DNA from: Actinomycetota bacterium
Lineage (GTDB): Bacteria; Actinomycetota; Thermoleophilia; Gaiellales; Gaiellaceae
Length of the DNA stretch: 8,297 nucleotides
NCBI GenBank assembly: GCA_003136795.1
Contig: PLDP01000278.1
Span: 1 to 8,297 of the forward strand
Reading direction: 5' to 3'
Position numbers and translations under genes: made by a program. Positions 1 through 5,031 of the stretch are shown here, piece after piece. The notes beneath the pieces were generated by a model that searched no databases, was not told where the DNA came from, and was given only the letters and a program-made list of their open reading frames with translations. The stretch's first letter is position 1. Each line of letters begins with the position of its first letter.

Positions 1-2
1 CC

Positions 3-887
3 ATGGAGCCCCTGCCCAGATCCGGCCGCGGCACGCGGCTGTCGCTGCTCGGAATCGGCCTCCTGGTGCTGCTCAGCGTCGTTGCGTTCGCCAGCCGCAG
101 CGGCCTCGGTCACCACACCGCTTCGACGCCGAGCCAGAAGTACACGAGCTATGCCCTGACGGTGTTCCTGATCCTGTTCGTGCTCATGATCCCGGTGGCG
201 GTCTATTCGTACCTGCTCCGCATGCGCGAACAGGCGACGTCGGTCCGCAAGAGCTTCAAGGCGCGCCTCCGCGCCGCTGCGGTTCGCTGGCTGGCGGTGG
301 TGCTCATCGTGTTCGTCGTGCTCCGCCTCCACAAGGGCCATCCGCATCTGTTCCAACATCTCAATCTCTTCCGCCAGGCCAACACCCCGGGGTTGCCGCA
401 CGGCCCCGAGCAGCGCGTGCACCCTCAGCCCAACTACCAGTTCCAATGGAGCGTCCTCTGGATCGCGCTCGCCCTCCTTACGGGGATCGCCGTTTACGGC
501 ATCTACCGCTGGAGGACGCGCGAGCCGGCGCTCGCGCGTCGTGAGCTCGGGCCGGCGGTGGCCGAGGATCTCGCGGAGACGATCAACGACGCGATCGACG
601 ACCTCGAGGCCGAGCCGGACGCGCGCCGCGCCGTGATCGCCGCCTACGCGCGGATGGAGGCCGTGCTCGGCCGAAACGGCTTCCAGCGCGTCCCGAGCGA
701 GACCGCGATCGAGTACCTGCGCCGGATCCTGCTCGGGCTGACGTCGCGCGGCGATGCCGTCACGCGGCTGACCGCTCTCTTCGAACGGGCGAAGTTCAGC
801 CGCAACGAGATCGACGGCGCGATGAAGCAGGAAGCGATCGGCGCCTTGCGCGCGATCAGGAACGACTTGCCCGGCGCGCCGGCATGA
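3..887 (+). CDS. Four-TM membrane protein with C-terminal DUF4129 domain
   Basis: The protein has 294 residues from the ATG at base 3. Because the window begins two bases earlier, the true start could lie upstream. Hydrophobic segments lie at about residues 14-30, 51-72, 95-108 and 150-168. The stretch between the second and third is strongly basic (RMREQ...RKSFKARLR), so the positive-inside rule puts the C-terminal half in the cytosol and two loops (31-50, 109-149) outside. Residues ~208-283 resemble DUF4129: an Arg-rich helix (RRAVIAAYARMEAVL), then RVPSETAIEYLRR, then LTALFERAKFS. DUF4129 is usually the C-terminal cytosolic part of TgpA-type transglutaminase proteins, or a stand-alone membrane protein, next to MoxR and DUF58 genes; here both follow immediately. 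The loop at 109-149 carries six histidines, which is unusual. The stop overlaps the next start (ATGA). The molecular role of DUF4129 is unknown to me. The family call is good; the start is uncertain. Confidence 0.85.
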   Translation: MEPLPRSGRGTRLSLLGIGLLVLLSVVAFASRSGLGHHTASTPSQKYTSYALTVFLILFVLMIPVAVYSYLLRMREQATSVRKSFKARLRAAAVRWLAVVLIVFVVLRLHKGHPHLFQHLNLFRQANTPGLPHGPEQRVHPQPNYQFQWSVLWIALALLTGIAVYGIYRWRTREPALARRELGPAVAEDLAETINDAIDDLEAEPDARRAVIAAYARMEAVLGRNGFQRVPSETAIEYLRRILLGLTSRGDAVTRLTALFERAKFSRNEIDGAMKQEAIGALRAIRNDLPGAPA

Positions 888-1378
888 GACGTCACCTGCT
901 CGATCTCGGCGTGCTGCTCGTCCTGGCGACGATCACCTGCGCATATCTGGTGGTCGCGCAGCCCGGCCTGCGCAACTACGCGATCTACGCGTATCTGTTC
1001 GTCGTCGGCGGGCTCGTGATGATCGTGATCGTCTCGGCGTTCGGTGAGGCGCTGCCGCGCCGTCCGCGCTCGCCGTTCGAGCAGGCACTGGCAGAGGTGA
1101 AGCACCGCGAGCGGGTGCCTGCGCAGGTGGAGCAGATCGAGCGCGCGGTGACGCTCGGCGTCGCGAGCGCCTACGACCTGCACCACCGCCTCCTCCCGCA
1201 ACTGCGGGAGATCGCGCAATGCCGCCTGGAGCGCGCGGGGCGAACGTCAGGCCCCGAGACGCTCGGCCGCTGGTGGGAGCTGCTGCGGCCGGACCGCGCC
1301 GAGCCGCACGACCGCTTCGGTCCGGGCATCTCGCAGAGCGAGCTTCGTGCCCTCGTCGCCGATCTTGAGAGGATGTAG
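884..1378 (+). CDS. Two-TM conserved protein of the MoxR/DUF58 operon
   Basis: The product has 164 residues. Two hydrophobic helices (about residues 5-25 and 35-53) form a short hairpin anchor. A soluble, probably cytosolic tail of about 110 residues follows. The tail has an FEQALAEV segment, a helical stretch (AYDLHHRLLPQLREIAQCRL), a WWELLRPDR motif and an ending with DRFGPGIS and SELRALVADLERM. I associate this layout with an unnamed protein commonly encoded just before MoxR in actinobacterial operons; that is recollection, not a search. The ATG overlaps the upstream stop by 4 nt and I see no convincing Shine-Dalgarno sequence, so translation probably depends on reinitiation after the DUF4129 gene. 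The stop lies 2 nt before the MoxR start. Likely role: a membrane partner or anchor for the ATPase and DUF58 protein. No catalytic motif is visible. Confidence 0.85.
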   Translation: MRRHLLDLGVLLVLATITCAYLVVAQPGLRNYAIYAYLFVVGGLVMIVIVSAFGEALPRRPRSPFEQALAEVKHRERVPAQVEQIERAVTLGVASAYDLHHRLLPQLREIAQCRLERAGRTSGPETLGRWWELLRPDRAEPHDRFGPGISQSELRALVADLERM

Positions 1379-1380
1379 CG

Positions 1381-2346
1381 ATGGAGCTCTCCGAGGTCGG
1401 CCCGCGCGCGAACGCGGTCATCGACGAGGTCGAGAAGGCCGTCATCGGCAAGCGCGAGGCACTCGAGCTGCTGATGCTCGGGCTGCTCGCCGACGGCCAT
1501 GTGCTGATCGAGGACTACCCGGGCCTTGCGAAGACGCTGATGGCGCGCTCGTTCGCTCAGGTCACGTCGATGGACTTCTCGCGCATCCAGTTCACACCCG
1601 ACCTGATGCCGTCGGACGTGACGGGCTCATCGGTGTTCAACCAGCGCGAGTCCGACTTCGAGTTCAGGGCCGGACCGATCTTCGCCAACCTCCTGCTCGC
1701 GGACGAGATCAACCGGGCCCCACCGAAGACCCAGGCCGCGCTGCTCGAGGCGATGCAAGAGCGGCAGGTCACCACCGAAGGCAAGACGCGGCGCCTCGGG
1801 CCGCCGTTCCTCGTCCTCGCAACCCAGAACCCGATCGAGTACGAGGGCACCTATCCGCTGCCCGAGGCCCAACTCGACCGCTTCCTGCTGCGCATGTCCG
1901 TGGGGTATCCGTCGCGCGAGAACGAGTGGCGGATGCTCGCCGAGCGCGCGGAGCGCGGGACGGACGAGCTCGTCCTGTCGCCGCTGATCGACCGTGACGC
2001 GCTCCTCGACATGCAGCGTGCGTGCGAGGCGGTTTACGTGTCCGAGCCGGTCGGGCTCTACATGGTCGACATCGTCGCCGCGACGCGCGATTCGCAGTCG
2101 ATCCAGGTTGGCGCGTCGCCGCGCGGCTCGCTCGCGTTGTTCAAGCTGTCGCGCTGCCGGGCCGCGCTCGACGGGCGCGACTACGTCACCCCCGACGACG
2201 TCAAGTCGATCGCCGTGCCCGCGCTCGCCCACCGCCTGACGCTCCGGCCCGAGCTCTGGGTGCAGCGTGTCTCGGCCGAGGATGTCGTGCGCGAGCGGCT
2301 CGCCACGGTGCCCACACCGGTCGCCGAAGACCTCGCGCCGACTTGA
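1381..2346 (+). CDS. MoxR-family AAA+ ATPase
   Basis: A 321-residue AAA+ ATPase of normal length for MoxR proteins. Visible motifs in order: Walker A EDYPGLAKT (residues 44-52, K51/T52); FTPDLMPSDVTG (71-82), typical of MoxR; Walker B LLLADEINRAPPKTQ (104-118, D108/E109); sensor 1 LATQNP (146-151, N150); GTYPLPEAQLDRF (156-168) with the probable arginine finger R167; and the sensor 2 region GASPRGS (244-250, R248). Residues ~200-310 form the C-terminal helical lid. The enzyme should hydrolyse ATP as a ring oligomer in the cytosol. MoxR proteins are regarded as chaperones that remodel or activate partners, usually together with a vWA/DUF58 protein, which is the next gene. The ATG is supported by a GAGAGGA Shine-Dalgarno at 1367-1373, the clearest ribosome binding site in the operon. 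The stop overlaps the DUF58 TTG start (TTGA). All key ATPase residues are intact. Confidence 0.97.
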   Translation: MELSEVGPRANAVIDEVEKAVIGKREALELLMLGLLADGHVLIEDYPGLAKTLMARSFAQVTSMDFSRIQFTPDLMPSDVTGSSVFNQRESDFEFRAGPIFANLLLADEINRAPPKTQAALLEAMQERQVTTEGKTRRLGPPFLVLATQNPIEYEGTYPLPEAQLDRFLLRMSVGYPSRENEWRMLAERAERGTDELVLSPLIDRDALLDMQRACEAVYVSEPVGLYMVDIVAATRDSQSIQVGASPRGSLALFKLSRCRAALDGRDYVTPDDVKSIAVPALAHRLTLRPELWVQRVSAEDVVRERLATVPTPVAEDLAPT

Positions 2347-3617
2347 CGCGCTGGTCGACGCCGAAGCTCGCCGGGTACGCGGGCCTTTCGGCCGTCGGCC
2401 TGCTGACAGCGCTCGCCTTCGCGCGGCCCGAGCTCGTCGCGCTCACCGCGCCGTTCCTGCTCGCTCTCGCCGCCGGCCTCGCGCTCGCGACGCCGCCGCG
2501 TCTCAGCGCCCGCGTCGAGCTCGACCGCGAGCGAGCGCTCGAAGGGGACGACGTGGCCGTGCGCATCGTGGTCGAGTCGACGACCCCCATCGACCGGCTC
2601 GACCTTTATCTGCACCTGCCGACGGGGATCGAGCTCACGGACGGCCGGAACCCCATTGCGCTGCGGCTCGCAGCCGGCGAGCGGCGCGAGTTCGAGCTGA
2701 CGCTGCACGCGAGGCACTGGGGCGGGCACAGGCTCGGCCCGCTCTACACGCGCACCCGCGACCCGCTCGGCTTCCTCGTCTGGGAGCAGACGGCGCCGGC
2801 GCGCCCCGAGCTGCGCACCTACCCGCGCGAGGACGTGCTGCGCAGGGTCCTGCAGCCGCGTGAGACACAGGTCTTCTCCGGCAACGAGGTCGCGCGCCGC
2901 AAGGGCGAGGGCATCGAGTTCGCCGACATCCGCCTCTGGGCGCCCGGCGACCCGCTGAACCGGATCAACTGGCGCGCGAGCGCGCGCCGGGACGAGCTGT
3001 GGGTGAACGAGAGCCATCCCGAGCGAAACACCGACGTGATCATCTTCGTCGACTCGTTCGCGGAGGCCCGAAGCGGCAACGAGGGAACACTCGACCTCGC
3101 CGTGCGCGCGACGTCGGCGGTCGCCGACGCCTACGTCCGCCGGCGCGATCGCGTGGGGCTGATCTCGTTCGGCGGGATCCTCCGCTGGCTCGTCCCGGGC
3201 ACCGGTCTCGTGCAGCTGTACCGCATCCTCGACGCGCTGCTCGATACGCAGATCATCCTTTCGTACTACTGGAAGGAGATCGACGTGATCCCGCGGCGCA
3301 CGCTGCCACCGAACGCGCTGGTGATCGCGCTCTCCCCGCTGCTCGACCAGCGCTCTGTCGGCGCACTGCTGGATCTGCGCGCGCGGGGCCACGATCTCGT
3401 GGTGATCGACGTCTCGCCGGTGCCGTTCGTCGCACACCCGGCGGGTGGGCTCGACGCGGTCGCGCACGACATCTGGGCGCTGCGCCGCGACGTGCTCCGC
3501 CATCGCCTGCAGCAGGCGGGCGTCGCCGTCGTCGAGTGGCGCGACGAGAGATCGCTGCAATCCGTCATGGAGGAGGTGCGGGAATTCAGGCGTTACAGCC
3601 GGCACGCGCGCGTCTGA
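2343..3617 (+). CDS. DUF58 / von Willebrand A-like protein
   Basis: Chosen start is TTG at 2343, giving 424 residues. It overlaps the MoxR stop (TTGA), and no ATG or GTG in this frame lies nearby. Two hydrophobic segments at about residues 14-28 and 31-49 anchor the N-terminus. A beta-rich region follows (~55-160), then the DUF58 signature EGIEFADIRLWAPGDPLNRI with NWRASAR just after it (about 189-215). A vWA-like Rossmann fold runs from DVIIFVDSFAE (231-241) to the end. In vWA domains the first strand normally ends in a DxSxS metal site; here it reads D237-S-F-A-E, so metal binding is probably degenerate. DUF58 proteins are standard partners of MoxR ATPases. The extreme C-terminus (MEEVREFRRYSR) overlaps the next gene's start region. 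No Shine-Dalgarno is evident, so reinitiation from MoxR is likely. The family is confident; the TTG start is very probable. Confidence 0.93.
   Translation: MTRWSTPKLAGYAGLSAVGLLTALAFARPELVALTAPFLLALAAGLALATPPRLSARVELDRERALEGDDVAVRIVVESTTPIDRLDLYLHLPTGIELTDGRNPIALRLAAGERREFELTLHARHWGGHRLGPLYTRTRDPLGFLVWEQTAPARPELRTYPREDVLRRVLQPRETQVFSGNEVARRKGEGIEFADIRLWAPGDPLNRINWRASARRDELWVNESHPERNTDVIIFVDSFAEARSGNEGTLDLAVRATSAVADAYVRRRDRVGLISFGGILRWLVPGTGLVQLYRILDALLDTQIILSYYWKEIDVIPRRTLPPNALVIALSPLLDQRSVGALLDLRARGHDLVVIDVSPVPFVAHPAGGLDAVAHDIWALRRDVLRHRLQQAGVAVVEWRDERSLQSVMEEVREFRRYSRHARV
3571..3577 (+). promoter_or_regulatory. Consensus Shine-Dalgarno inside the DUF58 gene
   Basis: AGGAGGT, a near-perfect anti-16S match, lies 6 nt upstream of an ATT codon (3584) in the frame of the downstream membrane-protein gene. 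No ATG, GTG or TTG in that frame is placed to use it. It also encodes part of the DUF58 tail (Glu-Glu-Val), so it may be a coincidence of coding, but it is the only strong ribosome binding site near this junction. Confidence 0.45.
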
Positions 3618-4105
3618 TCACGGCCCTGCTGGCGCTCGCCGCGCTGGGCGCGACTGTCGCCTACGCGGTCACGGCCGGCGGGAAGCTCGCGCCGGTCTCG
3701 CTCGCCGCGGGCGCGCTCGCCCTGGGGCTGCTCGCGACCGGGATCGTGTTTCGCCGGCCGACGGTCGTGCCGTGGGCGGTGCTCCTCGCGGCGGGCTCCT
3801 ATCTCGCGGGGCGCCACAGCAAGCACGCCGTCGATGGCTGGGCGGCCGTGCTCGGCGTGCTCTTGCTGCTGGCGGCCGAGCTCGCGACGTGGTCGATCGA
3901 GCATGATGCGCGCATCCGCGCCGAGCGCTCGCTCACCGTCCGGCGCATCGCAACGCTCACAATCCTCGGAGGGATTGCGCTGCTGATGAACTTCCTACTG
4001 CTCGGCACCGCGGCGATCGCGGCCTCTGCGAGCGTCGTGCTCGACGCCGTAGGCATCGCTGCGGCGGTCGGCGCCCTCGTCGTCGTCCTGCGGCTCGCGC
4101 GCTAA
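3584..4105 (+). CDS. Small polytopic membrane protein (about six TM), unusual start
   Basis: I do not recognise a family. From ATT at 3584 the protein has 173 residues with hydrophobic segments at about 11-30, 36-55, 61-77, 86-104, 122-145 and 150-170. A short charged cytosol-like stretch (EHDARIRAERSLTVRR) lies between the fourth and fifth. The start is a puzzle. The first conventional start after the DUF58 stop is GTG at 3746, which would delete the first two helices. Upstream, GTG at 3536 is in frame but lacks a ribosome binding site and overlaps DUF58 by 82 nt. ATT at 3584 has AGGAGGT at ideal spacing, and CTG at 3614 overlaps the DUF58 stop as CTGA, echoing the TTGA and ATGA junctions upstream. 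The coding frame itself is well supported by its continuous membrane-protein composition. Its 3' end (TAA) overlaps the next ATG by one base. Position suggests a membrane partner in the MoxR/DUF58 complex. Confidence 0.72.
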   Translation: MQALQPARARLITALLALAALGATVAYAVTAGGKLAPVSLAAGALALGLLATGIVFRRPTVVPWAVLLAAGSYLAGRHSKHAVDGWAAVLGVLLLLAAELATWSIEHDARIRAERSLTVRRIATLTILGGIALLMNFLLLGTAAIAASASVVLDAVGIAAAVGALVVVLRLAR

Positions 4106-5031
4106 TGAGACTGCTCCTCGTTGCGGCGCTCGCTGCCGCCATCCATGTTCCGCACGGCTACCAGGTGGTGACCTGGGCGACGGGGCTCGTGCACCCGACG
4201 GCGCTCTCGTTCGGCCCGGATCACCGCCTCTATGTGTCGGAGGACGTGGGCAAGATCGTCTCGGTCACGCGCGGCAGCTCCCGCCCGCGGGCGTTCGCGT
4301 CGAACTTGACCGTGCCGCTCGGCCTGCTCTGGCGCGGCCGCAGCCTCTACGTCTCCGAGAGCGGGCGCGTCGAGAAGCTGACGCTCGCCGGCGGCCGCCG
4401 CACGATCGTCTCCGGGCTCCCGTACGAGCGCCATCAACAGGACGCGATCGTCGCAGGCCCCGATGGGCGGCTCTACCTCGGCTCGGGGTCGACCTGCGAC
4501 TCGTGCACGGAGAGCGACCCGCGCAGCGCCGCGATCCTCTCGTTCCACGCCGACGGGAGCGACCTGCGCGTCGTCGCGAGCGGTCTGCGCAACCCGTACG
4601 GGCTCGTGTTCGTAGGACGAACGCTCTACGCGACGGTCAACGGCAAGGACAAGCTCGGAGACAGCGAGCCGGCCGACATGCTGGTGCGCATCACGCCAGG
4701 CGCCAACTACGGCTGGCCGGACTGCTGGCCGAGCTACGCGCTCCGCCGGCTGATCGGCGCCTGCTCGGGGGTGGCGCCGCCCGTCGCCTATTTCGAGCCC
4801 CATTCGTCCGCGGACGGCATCGCGTCGTGGCGCGGCGACCTGTTCGTGGCGGAATGGGGCGAGTACCTGCACACGAATCACGGACGCCGACTCGTGCGCA
4901 TCGAGCGCGGCCACGTGACGACGTTCGCAACCGGCTTCGACCATCCGCTCGCACTCGCCGTCGACCCCAGCGGCGGCCTGTTGGTCGCCGACTGGGGCCG
5001 CGGCGTGATCTACGAGATCAGGAAACGCTGA
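4105..5031 (+). CDS. Glucose/L-sorbosone dehydrogenase-like beta-propeller
   Basis: A 308-residue protein of the PQQ-dependent glucose/sorbosone dehydrogenase superfamily (COG2133-like), on the short side for it. A short hydrophobic N-terminus (residues 1-13, MRLLLVAALAAAI) looks like a signal peptide, implying an extracytoplasmic enzyme. Family features: repeated blade strands (HRLYVSEDVG, RSLYVSESG, GRLYLGSGS); RHQQD with H110 at the position of the catalytic histidine; GPDGRLYLGSGSTCDSC (118-134); SGLRNPYGLVF (159-169); and NYGWPDCW (201-208). The expected chemistry is oxidation of a sugar or aldehyde using PQQ, but many relatives have no proven substrate. Four cysteines (C131, C134, C207, C220) could form two disulfides. 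The ATG overlaps the upstream TAA (TAATG) without a Shine-Dalgarno, so it is coupled to the operon. Its 3' end overlaps the convergent hydrolase by 14 bp. Its presence in a MoxR/DUF58 operon is unusual. Confidence 0.88.
   Translation: MRLLLVAALAAAIHVPHGYQVVTWATGLVHPTALSFGPDHRLYVSEDVGKIVSVTRGSSRPRAFASNLTVPLGLLWRGRSLYVSESGRVEKLTLAGGRRTIVSGLPYERHQQDAIVAGPDGRLYLGSGSTCDSCTESDPRSAAILSFHADGSDLRVVASGLRNPYGLVFVGRTLYATVNGKDKLGDSEPADMLVRITPGANYGWPDCWPSYALRRLIGACSGVAPPVAYFEPHSSADGIASWRGDLFVAEWGEYLHTNHGRRLVRIERGHVTTFATGFDHPLALAVDPSGGLLVADWGRGVIYEIRKR

Noticed and set aside
1193..1210. Perfect inverted repeat CTCCCGCA / TGCGGGAG inside the two-TM gene
   Set aside because: It encodes part of a conserved-looking helix (LLPQLREI), has no T-tract and lies mid-gene, so a terminator or attenuator is not supported.
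1347..1997. 216-codon plus-strand frame overlapping MoxR
   Set aside because: Arg/Ala/Gly-rich shadow of the MoxR gene, whose own frame has every AAA+ motif.
2971..2988. Seven-base-pair GC inverted repeat GGCGCGC / GCGCGCC
   Set aside because: It falls in the DUF58 signature coding WRASAR; Arg/Ala codons in high-GC DNA give such symmetry by chance.
2181..3605. 474-codon open frame on the minus strand across the DUF58 gene
   Set aside because: Low-complexity Arg/Glu/Asp/Val composition and no motif; the plus strand encodes an unmistakable DUF58 protein.
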